Under the pieces are notes generated by a model. The model saw only the letters and a list, made by a program, of their open reading frames with translations. It ran no database searches and was not told where the DNA came from. From Hepsetus odoe (lineage: Eukaryota; Chordata; Actinopteri; Characiformes; Hepsetidae): DNA of 64,000 nucleotides. Below, piece after piece: positions 48,327 to 61,389 of the stretch (within the stretch, counting starts at the first letter, position 1; the number at the start of each line of letters is the position of its first letter). The stretch covers positions 14,408,233 through 14,472,232 of the forward strand of contig CM029370.1 in assembly GCA_017165825.1 (NCBI GenBank), given 5' to 3'. The position numbers and the translations under genes are program-made.

Positions 48327-48649
48327 ACTCAGTCCCTCAATATTTCATTTTCTCATTGCCTCTTCCCTCCATCACTGTTGTGCTCACTTCCTTTAGTACT
48401 TTACACATTCAAGCCCTATGACAGCCTCACTTCTTCATCCTTTTCTTAAGAACCTTCTTCACTCTCCTGCTTCCTCACTTGTTCCTTTTTTCCTTCCTTC
48501 ACTCCCCGCAAACATTCTCATATATCCACTTACTTAATAACCTCCTCACTCAATCCATAACTACTTCACTTATTCCCTCCCTCACTCTACTTCTTTCACT
48601 CACTCCCTTACTTCTCCACACTTTCATCCATTCAGTCCCTTACTAGCTG

Positions 48650-48731
48650 CTCACTCACTCACTCACTCACTCACTCACTCACTGACTCACTCTCTCACTC
48701 TCTCACCCACTCACTCACTCACTCACTCACT
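48650..48731 (+). repeat. (CACT)n repeat
   Basis: Imperfect tetranucleotide array inside a pyrimidine-rich stretch (about 48,340-48,740). Confidence 0.9.
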
Positions 48732-48739
48732 CATTTCCT

Positions 48740-50134
48740 CCATTTACAACAAAATCCTTGTCAAAATCACTAATATCATCCCAGTATTACTCAATTTCCC
48801 CTCATATTAGCGCTCTTGCTCTTTTCTGACTTTGTGTTATCAGACTCATCTCGTTCTCTCTATGTCTGGCTAGGGTGAAGAGGTTTTTAGCTAAATTATG
48901 GTTTAGTTAAAATTGCTTATATTTTGTTGGGACTAAACCTCATATCTCCAGTTGGCAGTAGTGAATACATCATTACAAACGGTCTAAAATGTTTACGCTG
49001 ACATTTGCTGAAATGATGAATGCATCTTCCTTCTGCCGTAAAGTTAGGGGGGTTGTTCCGACAGCAGTGATTTTAGAAGTTTAAGCCATAAACCCGCAGT
49101 CATAAACAGTTCTGCCTCAAAAATCTTTTACAACACCGTCTACACAAAGTGTTCCCAGAGGGTGTCTCCTTCTCCTTCTAGGGCACTGCACTAAAAGTCA
49201 CTTGTGTCAAAAAGCTCTTCGAGTAGTTTATCAGTGTACGAACGTATCCTTCAGTTTAAGAGCAAACCCAAGAGCTTCTGACTGGATAATAAAGGAGAGA
49301 GAGTGCAAAAGGATTAAGTGGGACCATAACAAACTGGACAGACAAACTGTGTGTAAAGATGTCAGGGAGAGAACACTAGGTTGCATTTAGGAGGTGGTTT
49401 GACACTTCTCCTTGACAACAGTGCATTTTTCTTTCCTTGCTGTTTTTATTTTTTCTTGTTTGGTTGAACATTTGACTTTTCAAGTACCAGTTTCATTCAT
49501 TCATAGATTATTTCCCCCGCTGGAGTTCGTCCATGTAGGGATAAATTCTTGATTTCCTTCCATAGCTGAACATTTTTTGTTTATTTTCCAAGAAAAGCTG
49601 TCAAACATGTTGTCTCCTCGAATGAAGGAGCAAGAAAACTACATACAGCCAGAACATGTGTTCATTGCTTTTGTATGGCAGTTTAAGTCAAACATGATAC
49701 GAATCTCAACGAGACGAGCGTTGCATGTTGTTTTGTCTAAAGAAGAAATGTGCTTAGAAAAGAAGGTAGGGCATTAATACAATTTGATTTATTTAGTCTT
49801 TCTTGTATTTTTTTTTTAAATATCTATTTATAACACATTAGTCTTTCAGACCATTTCCATTGATCCATTCAAAACATTCCCATGATGTCAAAGACATGCA
49901 AGGAACAGCTGCCTTTTCCAAGCGATATGCAGAATAATAAAGCCAGTAAGGAAGTTATGATGTCAGAGAGAAATGCGCTGTGAAACACAGAAGAGCATCC
50001 CATTCACAGTGTTAGTGAAGTCATTAGCCAATATATTACGCTTCAGCTCCATCCAGGTATGTGTGAGCTCCACAAGCCTGCTCAGCCCCCCAACTAAGAC
50101 TCAATACTGTAATAGCCTCGGGCACATTCCACTG

Positions 50135-50173
<39 letters not shown>

Positions 50174-53100
50174 TATTGTAATTCAGACCCTAACAGCCCC
50201 CACCCTCCCTTCTTTTCTTAAAGCTCAACCTGCACTCAGTGTGTTGACATGCTGCGGAATGTGAATGGCCCTACGTGTCTGAATGTTAACATTTCAATGA
50301 GAAAAAAACAATCTCTCATCCTTTGTCAGTTCTGTGGGGGCAAAAGAAGCGGGTAAAAGGGGCTTCCACGGGCTGCAGGGGAACGGTAACGGCCGCGTGA
50401 TTGACCTGGGCAGATGGAGAGAATGGAGCTATCTGCTGCGCTTCGCATTCTTTAAGGATGTTTTGTGGGAAAAGTGACTGAATGCCCGAACAAAGTACCC
50501 ACTCTGAAAGAGATCTCTTATCATCCTCTACAGCAACAGCAAAAACAACAGCAACAACAACAAGCATTGTCAATTGTAAACAATCAGTCCTTCAATGAGA
50601 TCAGCTCAAAATGCTAATCATCAGAGGGGGGTAAAGGCTTCGCAAAGAATCCTCTTTTGAACGTGGGGTTACTTTGATGATAAATGAACTTAATCTGGTG
50701 AATAATAAATACACTGAACAATGCAGTCTAATTTCCACTCGAGAAGTCAAGTAGCCCGGTTCCATTTCACATGTAATCATAAGATGTAAAAGCATGACTT
50801 TGATTTCTCTTATTTATTCAGTGTTTAAGACCTAATGGTGTTACTCACATTCATTCACATGATTTCTCCAACAAAAGAAATGAGAAGGGTATAAAGAAAT
50901 ACCAACAACCTTTCTTAGAGAATGAATCCAGAATGAAAGTAAATTTGATCCACTCAGGCCTAGTGTTAATAGAGGAATCGCTATGTGAGGTAATATCCAA
51001 TAATATGTTGTCACTGTTCTAAGAAAACCATTTATCTCCACTTTTGATCCTCTTGAAATGTAAGACGTGTTGAGGAAATGTAGCACTAGAACAGTTCTCA
51101 AGTGGTAAACCTTTGTAGATCGCTTTCAAGTTTTTTTAAATTCTTTTTATCTTTAGGCAACAGAAGACATACTCTTTCATGTTTTCAGGATCACCAAACG
51201 TGCTAAACAGCCTGATTAGAGCTACAAAGTTATCAGCGCGATGGTATCGCATTCTTCTCAAAGTCCAAGCTGTAATCAAACAGCACTCAAACGATTCTGC
51301 AAAAAGAGATCTTTAATAATTGAGTTGCTCTCTGCAAGGAATCGACTGTATCTGTGAGGGTGAAACTACAGTGTGTGAGGCCTAAACTGTTGGAATATAT
51401 ACAGCATCTAAAATATATGCACCCAAATATCCAAAAACCTTCTGTAAATCTAACCCAGCAGGTAAAGCCGAGCTAGCCCTGCTGCTCATCTACACATTAC
51501 AGTCATTTTCGACACTGAAATTAAACCTGTTTTGTTTGCAATACAGTGATGAATAAACTGTCAGCTTTAAAAGTAAGAGTGTGTTTAAATGCGACACTTC
51601 ATGACTGTACACTTACAAATATATATGACTAAACAGAACAGGAAGTAGTAGAAGCGTTAAAGTGGCTGTGATTGTTTACTGGAGTTGAAGTGATGGAAGC
51701 CACATGCTACAGAAAAATAAACTGGAGAGGAAAACAAGCTGAAATTTGCTGGAAGAAACCCATTTGGAAAGGGATGCTCCTGTACTCTTTCTCCAAACCC
51801 TACTCAACCTGTGACTGACCATCACTAGACAGAGAAACAAGCATCGTGAGCTTTGTGCAGACAGAGCGATTCTGACAATTGTAAGATAGCGTGAACTTTT
51901 AATCAGATGTCAGCAGTTAGGCAGGTTTCCTGGACAAAATGTAAATCATGTTTAGGAAATGAGGCCTCACTTAGATCAAGAAGGATATCCCCCCCGACAA
52001 GGAACACACACACAGGCTACCAAGCAGTGTTCTTTAGGTGAAGAGCACTTCAGAGACTGAATAGTTAGAGAATTACTTTTTTTGTGAATTGGACGTTACT
52101 GTGAAAAACCTCTTTAAAGTTTAAAGGACTTAAGATAAAGGTGCTTAGAAAGAAAACTTTAAGCTTGTCATGTTCCTTCGATTTCTGTAAAATGTCTTTG
52201 AACCTTTTAAAGATCTTTCACACTTGAGTTCTTTTATCAAACCATCAAAGGAAACTTGCTCTGCTTTGGCACTCAAAGAAATTTTTTGTCGTGAAATAAA
52301 CACACCCCTCCTTTTATTTCTCATCACCTCTCCAGTATTCCACACAGCCCTTCTACCTGCTCTACCCCTCATACCTCCCCCAACAGCTTAGGGGTTTCCC
52401 TGTGCCCCCGTGGGAGAGTTCTGTTACCCCACTACTAACCTGCCCCCCATCAGTTCTTTTGTTTGCTTGGTGACCTCCAACACCTCCAAGCTCATATCCC
52501 AGTTTCCCCTCACCTTAGTGTGGATTCAGCACTCTTCATTCCCATGCCACATTCTTGTTCTCCCTTCCAGAAAATGCCCCTGTCTGATATACAAATACCC
52601 ACAGTCATATTTTCATTAACGCATTTAAGTGTGAAGAGTGGCTCTTCTCTGGAGTGATGAAACTCCCTCCATTACATTTGGGATGAGGTGTTTGTGATCC
52701 AAAACTAACTCATCACACAGGAGTATCTGACCACGCTAATGCTCTTGTGGCTGAACGCAATCAAATCCTCACATAAGGAAGTCTTCCCAGATGAGAAAAG
52801 GCTGTTAGAGCAGCAAAGTCAGAATAAATCCTTAAATAATTAAATAATTCCCTTCATTTCATAGGGAATGAAGGGAATATTTGATAAGCAGATGTCTGCA
52901 GACATTTGGACAGTTACTTATCACCAAATGGAATAGTTGTTCTAGATACTCCAGGAACGACTAAACTGTAAAACAATCATCTTGAAGGTACAGGCATTTC
53001 TCTGAGATGCAGGTCTACATTCACACAGCCAGTTCTCAGTGGACAAAAGCTAATATTTCAACAGAAGTTGTACATTGAAAGAGCCACATTACCACAGAGC

Positions 53101-56100
53101 TGACATATCAGACGTCTACAGCATGATTCAGTGCAGTGCAGGGAAATTTAGAAATAAGAAATCAAAAAGAAGAATTAATGATCAACAAACTGTCCCTGGA
53201 CCAGCAAAACTTCTTCCAGTATCTAGACATGTGGATTGAAGAGCAGGAGACTCAAGAAAAGAACTAACACACTTGAGTCTAAAGATGTGGATCCACTTCA
53301 CAATGGCTTTCAACCATGCCTCTGTCAGCCCGGCACAAAGCCTGATGAGATGCCTCCTAAACGAGATGTTAAACAAGTCTGACCTCACACCTCAGCCCAC
53401 TCCTCACCTCTGACGAGCACATTGACATGTCGCTGAGGCTGCGCGCCACCTGGGGCCTTTGTTGGCAGCTAGCAGCTCGGCAATTAGCATGTGCACATCA
53501 GTGCCAGCGGCAATCCGAGAAACTGCTGCTACTGTCTGAGCGTGCTGAGCGGCGTTTGAATTCTCGGTCCATTTCTTGGCAGATGCATCAGTAGAGCATT
53601 TCAAACAACAGCCGTCAGCTGGTTCTTCTCGTCCAAGACATTTTACTGAACTGTTCACCGTGTTAATCTACCTCTGACCAATAAAGCTCAACTGAACTGA
53701 GATGGTGTCTACCACAGTTGAGCTCTTTACACTTTCCATAAAAGCTTGAATTTCTTTCGACATAATGGTACGTTTTTGTTCTTATTATTTCATTACAAAC
53801 TCTCGCCTGTTGTAAGTTGCCAATCATTTTCTTCCCAAAATACTCAGCTACAGTATAATAATTTGATTCTATATATATAGTCTAATGATTTGCCAATTTT
53901 CTTTTGGCCCGAATGTGGTTCAAACAAGATTTAGGAACCGATGGGGTAAAATGAGTGTATTATTATCTTCAATGTATTACTGCAGTAATGAAAGTGTTTA
54001 TTTTTAAGCGGGTTAGGCTTTCACAAGGCTGTTGCAGAAAAAAAAATCCAAACAGTATCTTTTTCATGCCCTTTAGACACTGGGAATCCCTGACAGTGAA
54101 AAGCCTTGCGTTTAGCAGCTCTGTTCTATCTCCAGTCTGCTTCCCTCCTATTCACTTTTCTTCTTCCGGCAGTTGCATTGTCTCTCGGTGCATTTACGTA
54201 TCTCTGACCATTCACAATCCCCTCCATGTCATAATTGTCTCCTGTCCTCCGTTCTTTAGTCCTCCTCTCTGATACTCATCCCTCTCTCTCTCATCACCAG
54301 TCTATTGTGCTGACACATCCATGGCAAATGGCCAGGTGTACTGAAACGTGTCCTGTTCTATCTGTAAGAATCAAATGAATGAAAATGCCTTCTGCTCTGC
54401 ACAGAGAACGATTATCTGATAAACAAAACGGACACACACCAGTAGAGTACTGGACTCTAAGGTAGTGGGTAAACTGTGTCTGGTAGCTCTCACATCATTA
54501 ATGTGGTGAAATTACAACTAAAGTAGATGTACTGATAAAATATCACTTAAAAAAAGTATGAATGTTTTTATTGGTTAATATACACAAAGACAGTATACAA
54601 GGCTGATCATCAACTCAGTTATCAATCAGTCAGTGGCATTAGATTCATTTTCACTTTATAACCGATTATTTTTTGTGTTAATACAAAGAATAGAATCTTG
54701 CAAGGGGAAAACTAAGAAATATTGCTATCATTTTCTAGCACCCTTTACTCCTCTGTGCCAGCTTTTGACTTATTTTACTGGATTTATCTGCAGCTATTTT
54801 TAACCTTCCAAAACTAGAGACTAGAGACTAGGGCTACACTGTCACTTTAAAGAGACACGTTTAAAGGGCACTGGATGATTGTAAACTGTGACTGACTGGC
54901 ATGAACATTACATTTTAATAATCATAACCATAAACCCTTTTTGAAAAGTAGAAAAAACGGCTGGAATGTTTTCCAGTGTGGCCCCAAGGCCTTCTGTTTT
55001 AGAAACAGTGATTCATTGTGACATCTTTGTAACTCGCATTTGTGGAACAATGTCTGGTGGTGTTTTTCTTCGTACACTACACCCCTGATACACCCACAAG
55101 CCGGGGGAAAGAACACACCTGAGGAAAAGAAGGGCACGTTGAGGTTGTAAGTAGGTGTTCCGTTCTCCTCTCTGCAGAAGTGTCATAATTGCGAGAACAG
55201 TGACAACCTGTTCAGTCTATCATCTCAAAGGCATGAGTTTTTCATTTTAAGCTCAATATGTAAGATTGAAAACACACACGCTTGAAAAGTGAAAGGACTC
55301 TGATGTGGTCTGCAGAAGTATGTAGCGTGCAGGCGTTTCTGCCTGTGTGTGTGTGTGTGTGTGTCAGCAGCAAGACTCTGACGAATCAGCCCCATTAATT
55401 TTGAATTTCACCAGGAGCCACCTGTCATCATCCCTCTTATCAAATATACATACCAACTGCTAATCACACAGGGCCCGCTGCCAACATACCTGCACAGGCT
55501 AACGCATGAGCGCAGATGAAAGAAAGAAGGAGAGAGAAGAAAGTGGGACAGAAAATGGGAGAAGGTAGAGGAAAACGTGTAGCTTGCAACAGGGCCAGGG
55601 AGCAAACTTTATGACAAACTATGAAAAGACTGTACCCTCTCCCCACTAGGACACACTGGGAGAGCGAGATGGGAAGATGGTTCAGTTCAAAAGCATGTCT
55701 GAGACTTTAATCTTCTGAAGCACTCGACATGACCACGGAACAAAACAGCGCAGCGACATTAAACACACGTACTATCCACACACACCCAAAACAGACTTCA
55801 AAGACAGAACATCCACACTGGCAAATCAGTCTGATCTAATAATCTCAAACACATATACACACACATACACACACTCACTCACACACAGTAAGGTGACAGT
55901 CTTATCTCCAGGCATCGTGGCTGTAGGCCTGGGCATTTGACTGATTACTGTAAACGACGGCCTAAACGCTGGACAGTAATTGTTGTGCTTTTGTGCCTGC
56001 TGAGCTGACAGTGCATGACGGTCCGTCTGGGGATGATTGTGCAAGCTATTCAGCTTGTAGTGTGTGACTGAAATGGCACTCGGAGAAATGGCATTCCCCA

Positions 56101-56480
56101 ACACACACACACACACACAAAATACACCCCCCTCTCCTTAACTCCCCTATAAAGAGGCCTGGGCATGTCCGTGCCTGCCACAAAAACATCAGAGAAGACC
56201 AAACGTACAGTTTAGATAGACCGCAGTGAAAGGGACGGGGGCTGAAAAGCAGGGCGTTATGGCCCATCAGGTAACACCAGACACTTAAACGGTCCCCCAG
56301 CCTCATGTTCTTTCTAGACGGGCAAATGGAAATAAGAAAAGTGCTGTTTAAAGGGGGAATTACATAGAAGAATAGCTTTGTCATTCAGGAATGGGAGCCA
56401 CATTACCACATAGCAGCTCTAAGCACATTCAGTGACCCACAATGATCACGCAGTGTCCGGTGCTCCATCACAACTCCCAC
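48740..56480. other. intergenic upstream of rasl11b
   Basis: No exon recognised. (TG)n at 50,137-50,172, short GT and AC runs at about 55,347 and 56,101. Two stretches with richer, non-repetitive composition (50,330-50,560 and 53,410-53,620) might be regulatory. Confidence 0.55.
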
Positions 56481-56487
56481 CACGGCA

Positions 56488-56660
56488 CCTCAATCAAGCA
56501 GCATTTATTGTCACTTCAGCCATATACACAGTACAGTGGAACGAAACAACGTTCCTCCAGGACCACAGTGTCACACACGAGACAACATAGGACATGACAA
56601 AGAACACACCACAGTACTAAACATACAGAGAGCAACATAAAGGGCAGACAGATGTCACGT
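56488..56660 (-). repeat. LINE-like 3' tail, reverse copy
   Basis: tattgtcacttcagccatat and gaacgaaacaacgttcctcc mirror the tail at 19,640-19,710. Confidence 0.65.
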
Positions 56661-56779
56661 GATCTGTTCCTCCTAAACAGTGGAACAGTTGGGCTTGCCT
56701 TGTGCTGCAGGGGCTTAATCATAATATATACTGTAGGGGACAATATTCAGATGTGCTTCTCAGTATGTGCCAGTGTGTG

Positions 56780-56832
56780 CTATCCTCCTCCTCTCCTCCT
56801 CCTCTCCTCCTCCTCCTCCTCCTCCTCCTCCA
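56780..56832 (+). repeat. (CTC)n trinucleotide repeat
   Basis: Imperfect then perfect CTC units. Confidence 0.93.
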
Positions 56833-57195
56833 GTGCTGACAGTGAGAAGATTGGCAGCTGTTCTACAGACCTGCACCAGTGAGGCTCTGCAGGATCAATC
56901 AGCAAAGAAAACAAGCACAACACCTTGTCTTGGGGCAGCTGAGCGAAAGGCAGGTGCTTTTCTTCCACAGCAGCCACTGTGGGCTTTGGTGTGGTTTAGT
57001 GTGAGATCTTGGTCTTGATTCTGGGCAAAACCAAAACACAGATCAAAATACTGAGCCTGTTTTATTAACAGCCCACATTTCTCACCAGATTCAGCGGAAA
57101 TCACTGCAGAGTGCGGCTCGGGCTCGGGCCGACGCGACCTTCACCACCGCCTCCTCCTTTCTGCTGCTGCTCAGACAGGCTGTGCTGAGAGCGCG

Positions 57196-57300
57196 TCCGC
57201 GTGGGGGCGGAGCGAGAGCGCGACGCTTGTCAGGAGTAGCCAATCAGAGGAGAGCGCCACTGCAGCGCTATAAAAGCACGCAGCCGCTCAACCTCCTCGC
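57196..57300 (+). promoter_or_regulatory. rasl11b: rasl11b core promoter
   Basis: GC box gtgggggcgg (57,201-57,210), CCAAT in agccaatcagagg (57,240-57,244) and TATAAAAG (57,269-57,276) at normal spacing. Transcription would start near 57,300, giving a leader of about 165 nt without an upstream ATG. Confidence 0.85.
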
Positions 57301-57464
57301 AAAATCGAGAGTTCAGAGAAGAGTCGGAGGCGTGCAGGACCCACGAACCCGAAACACACTTCAGTTTGGAGCGTGCGGATCGTTTCCGGCAGCTCCACTC
57401 GCTCCGCGGTCCCGATCCGTCCCGAGGTCGCTTCTCCTCTTCAGAGCTGCCGCGTTGAGACACA

Positions 57465-57576
57465 ATGCGCCTGGTCAGCAGCATGTCCACCATCGCGGAG
57501 TACCCCGCTCCGGACTGCCTGTCCAGCAGGGTCATTAAGATCGCCGTGATCGGAGGAAGCGGAGTCGGCAAAACCG
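57465..57576 (+). CDS. rasl11b: rasl11b exon 1 (coding part)
   Basis: 112 nt from the first ATG in the leader through the P loop; donor gtgagt, Ala38 split. A second in-frame ATG at codon 7 is a weaker start candidate. Confidence 0.95.
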
Positions 57577-59645
57577 GTGAGTTCCTGATGTTTCTCCGCG
57601 CTCTGTCTCGGAGCTCAGCCTCACTGCAGGGCTTCACACACATCACACCAGTGGACCGTCCGGTCCAGCTCCTCCTGTTGATCAGGCTTCACCTTGGGCT
57701 TAAGTTCTTGTTAAACTGACACTTCCTGGGGGGAAAATCACAAAGCTGGATTTGGGAGTTAGACTGGTCACTAACGACCATCTAGTGGGATTATCTCAGC
57801 TTTTTTCTGATTGGACTCATTTCCCTTTGGGTTTAAATTATCTGGCTTATCTGAGACATCCTGGGGGCACTTCACAAAGAATTGTAAGATAGCCAGATAA
57901 TGTAAGCCTAAAATTAAGGCTTGACTGGTGGGAAGGAGTTTTGTCCTTTTGGACAGGCTTGACATTGGGTGTAAGTGGAGTCTAAGGACTGAGAATAATC
58001 GAGGCTCCCACAGGAACATCCCTCAGCTCTTGTGCTTTGGGACAAGCTTGACTTTGGGCTTAATTGTCTGGCTCAACTGAAATTCTGCTTTATGGAAGAC
58101 CTGCTCTCTGAAGGACTCTTCAGGACAAGTGTTCATCAGAGGCTTTAGATCTAGACATTGCTTATATATTGACTGACCACCTTCTCCCTTTTCTCTGCAG
58201 CTCTTGTTGTTCGCTTCCTCACCAAACGCTTTATTGGCGACTACGAGAGAAACGCAGGTGAGTGAAATCTCATGCTTTTCCTTTGACACGCCGACAAACT
58301 TTCAACACACAGCTTTTCTCCCTGCCGTCTCACTAACATCTGCGCTTGTCTGCATCACAGGCAACTTTTATTCCCGCGAGATCCAGCTTGATGGAGAACA
58401 AGTGGCGATACAGGTTCAGGACACACCTGGAGTTCAAGTAAGTGCAGTGAGGATGTAAACGTGTGTGATGTGGCCCATGTGCTTGTCTTAGCCTTAAAGA
58501 CAAATGGACAGCTGCTGCTGGAAGAGCTCGTTACTTTGCCTTTTTTCTAAAGTCCTTTGGTGTTTTTAGTTAATCTTTTTATTTAAACACTTGGATAATT
58601 GATCACTACTTGATGTTTTGGGGAAGAACCCACAGGCTTCAGAGCTCAAACATCACAATGTGGAAGCCTGTTTAGCTATAAACTCCAAATGATTCCTCAG
58701 ACTTTAATTTTCAAGGGTTTTAATTCAATTACGGGGGATGTGGGTGACCCCGCTCCAAGTTGTCTAGAGATTCAGAGCCAAGTTTTGGGGTACGAGCTTC
58801 ATTACTTCGTCTGGGCAGCAGTCCAAAGCCACAGAATGGCTGTTCTTCAGACTTGAGAGAGACTGTAAGCCTAGCCTGGCTTGCTTTCCCTCAGATTGTC
58901 TAAAGCCAACCGATACTGCCTCCCCCTTAAAGTCCTCAATCAGCATCACCCTTGCACGGCCCTCCCACTGGAGACTGCTTGGTCATGAAAGGAATATTCC
59001 CCATAGCTACAGCTCGGCTCTTTATAGCTTATCCTCAGGGTCAGGTTTTTATTTTTACACAGGGCTGTGATGGCTTTAATTAATGTGTCTGGATAAAACC
59101 TGGTTCAGCAAATGCAGTAGTCTAACCTGTCCACTTGTTTCTCTCAGGTAAATGCCAACGGGCTAAGCTGCACGGACCATGTGACCCAGTCCATCCAGTG
59201 GGCTGATGCCGTGGTCATGGTATACTCTGTGACAGATCACCGCAGCTTTGACCTCATCAGTCAGCTCCACCAGCTGGTCAGCCATGCTCACTCTGAGCGC
59301 TCCTCCATCCCACCCATCATCCTTCTGGCTAACAAGGCTGACCTCCTCCACGTGAGGCGAGTGGATGCCCAGCAGGGTCCCATGCTGGCCTCGCGACTCG
59401 GCTGCTTCTTCTATGAGGTGTCGGCCAGTGAAGACTATAGCCAGGTCCATGGTGCCTTCCACAGGCTGTGCAGGGAGCTGGCCAAACAGCAGCCACTGAC
59501 CCCTCAGCCCTCAGTGACCGTGACGGCACCTGAAAAGAGAAGGTCCCCACTTATTCCGAGACCAAAATCACCCAACATGCAGGACTTGAAGAGGCGCTTT
59601 AAACAGGCTCTGTCTGCCAAGGTACGGACTGTGACCTCCGTGTGA
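57465..59645 (+). CDS. rasl11b: rasl11b, Ras-like protein family member 11B, four coding exons
   Basis: Exons 57,465-57,576, 58,201-58,257, 58,361-58,437 and 59,148-59,645 join in frame to 247 residues (human protein about 248). Seen: P loop GGSGVGKT (30-37), [16 protein letters not shown] after it, DTPG (77-80), NKAD (144-147) and the family-typical C-terminal run [20 protein letters not shown], then [14 protein letters not shown]. No CAAX box, so probably not prenylated, as known for RASL11 proteins. The RTVTSV end and [10 protein letters not shown] start separate it from rasl11a. Known: small GTPase-like protein, expressed in developing mesendoderm in fish. Not fully conserved: DTPGVQ replaces the usual Ras DTAGQ. 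Confidence 0.97.
58201..58257 (+). CDS. rasl11b: rasl11b exon 2
   Basis: 57-nt exon encoding [18 protein letters not shown] with acceptor tctctgcag and donor gtgagt. Confidence 0.96.
58361..58437 (+). CDS. rasl11b: rasl11b exon 3
   Basis: 77 nt encoding [16 protein letters not shown] and QVQDTPGVQ. The acceptor is gcatcacag; the donor gtaagt has an A at the last exon base. Confidence 0.95.
59148..59645 (+). CDS. rasl11b: rasl11b exon 4 and stop
   Basis: 165 codons from [14 protein letters not shown] to VRTVTSV, stop TGA at 59,643-59,645. Acceptor ctctcag. Confidence 0.97.
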   Translation, partial: VNANGLSCTDHVTQSIQWADAVVMVYSVTDHRSFDLISQLHQLVSHAHSERSSIPPIILLANKADLLHVRRVDAQQGPMLASRLGCFFYEVSASEDYSQVHGAFHRLCRELAKQQPLTPQPSVTVTAPEKRRSPLIPRPKSPNMQDLKRRFKQALSAKVRTVTSV

Positions 59646-60107
59646 ACAATGGATAGGGCCGTATGAGGGCCAGAGAAGATGGGAGAGAAGCAAGGGATTG
59701 ACGGAGGGAGCCTATTGGAGGAAGAGGTTCAAAGGGCTGATGAGGTTTCAGTCTTTCCTCAAAGAGCTCAGTTGCTGATCAGCAGGCCACATCCAAACAG
59801 TGGCTGCTGAACTTTGACTTCTGAGCACAAGTCACTGATGCTGAAAGGGTCTTTGCAGAGGTTGCATTTGAAATTTGACCTTCTTGGTAGTGGACAATCC
59901 ACCTGTGCTGCTTTCAAGCATGGGAGTGCAGACGTACCAGGATGCTGGGGACTGGTGTCTAAACCGCCTTAGAGGAAGAATGCAAAGACAGACTGAAACT
60001 AAATGTACGCACACACTGCTTTTTACCTGTGGACACTCTTCTCCTGGCAACAGAGCTTGTGAAGGACTGATGCCTGGGTATTTTTAGTGACAGTATAAAA
60101 GGCAAGC

Positions 60108-60149
<42 letters not shown>

Positions 60150-60430
60150 CTCTCTTGGTCAAGGCTTTCGTCTCACAGCAGAGGTGGACTGTAAGCAGGC
60201 ATTGTTAAAGGAGTGAGACATGAAGCTGAAATGCAGTGTTTGTGTGCTTTGCTTCTCACTGTGTGCATTTGTTTGTTTTAAGGGGGGGGAAGACTCCAGT
60301 GCCTTTTTTTTTTTTTTTTTTTTTTTTTCTTCTTTTCATAAATGCACTTTAAATCAAGCCAAAGGGCAAATGCTTGATTATTTATTTATTGGTTGCAGTG
60401 GAAAAATAAAAAAAATCTTTGTGGACCTGG
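59646..60430 (+). terminator. rasl11b: rasl11b 3' UTR with polyA signal
   Basis: AATAAA at 60,405-60,410. The UTR includes two long T runs (60,110-60,149, 40 T; 60,304-60,328, 25 T). Confidence 0.75.
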
Positions 60431-60994
60431 CTTCAGTCTATTGCTTTCATTTGTCGACTACCCAGTTCCAGCAGAGGCTCTAATGGTGCAGTAGGGCTGA
60501 GGCTGAGGTTAAACTTCACTTTTCTAGTACACCTTAGTATAAAGCAGTACAGAAACAGGGCACTAAACCACATACAAACTATGACAAGACAATACGAAGT
60601 TCTCTGAAATGCTGACCTAATTCACATAACTGTGGTTGAAGAGTTTAAATGGTAAATTAAGTGTGAGCAAAAACTGGGTATCACCTTGAACTCACTATGC
60701 TTGGGGGGGGGGGGTCAACAAGGGTGTGGCGAGACACCATCCTCTAATGATACTGAAGATGATTAAAGCTTTAAATCCTGTCCCTAACTATTCTGTTAAT
60801 ACACCCCTTCATGTGAGCAGGAACCCTGAATGGAGAGAAATGTAAACATGCAGAGGTGACAAAAGAGAGTGTAAACCCCAGCACCTTCCTGAGCATGATG
60901 GAAGTCATTTCCATACTGCAGCTCAAACACTTGTGCAGTGACCACTGCCTCAACCTGACACTCATGACTTTAAACATGTTGCAGTACAAAGCTC

Positions 60995-61000
60995 TTTATT
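60995..61000 (-). terminator. scfd2: candidate scfd2 polyA signal
   Basis: TTTATT on plus is AATAAA on minus, about 390 nt past the predicted scfd2 stop. Confidence 0.5.
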
Positions 61001-61389
61001 TTGGCACAAGACCCTAAAGGTGAGACTGTGAGAATTTCTGGTCACAATGAAGTGATTAGTTCTTTGCTTATTTTGCATTTTCATGTTCACTCTGTCCCAC
61101 AACACTAAAAAGCTGATACCCATGAAGGAAATGCTAATCCTCATTAAAAATGCAGTTTGGGTTTTGTAGCCTTAGGAGCGTCTGCACGGATCTAAATGCT
61201 GAACGTGACCGAATATAGCTTAACAACCTAGCAACACTAAATTTCTTTCATAAACACTATTAGACTGATTTAGCGGTTTCTGTGTATTGAGAGCTTTGTT
61301 GCGTTTCTCTCTATAAGGGACGCAGCATTTCATGAGGAATGTGTGAATATTTCTGATTTTATATATTAGAGTTTGTCTGGGTCATCTTT

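Noticed and set aside
48650..48731. CRISPR-like direct repeats
   Set aside because: Simple tetranucleotide repeat without unique spacers, in vertebrate DNA.
53404..53658. 84-codon minus-strand open frame rich in Ala and Cys
   Set aside because: No splice borders, no family match; the composition follows the local GC content. Kept only as a possible regulatory block.
24800..57100. A retroviral envelope gene corresponding to ERVMER34-1
   Set aside because: No open frame or retroviral feature of any length was seen in the interval; the human gene is a lineage-specific insertion.
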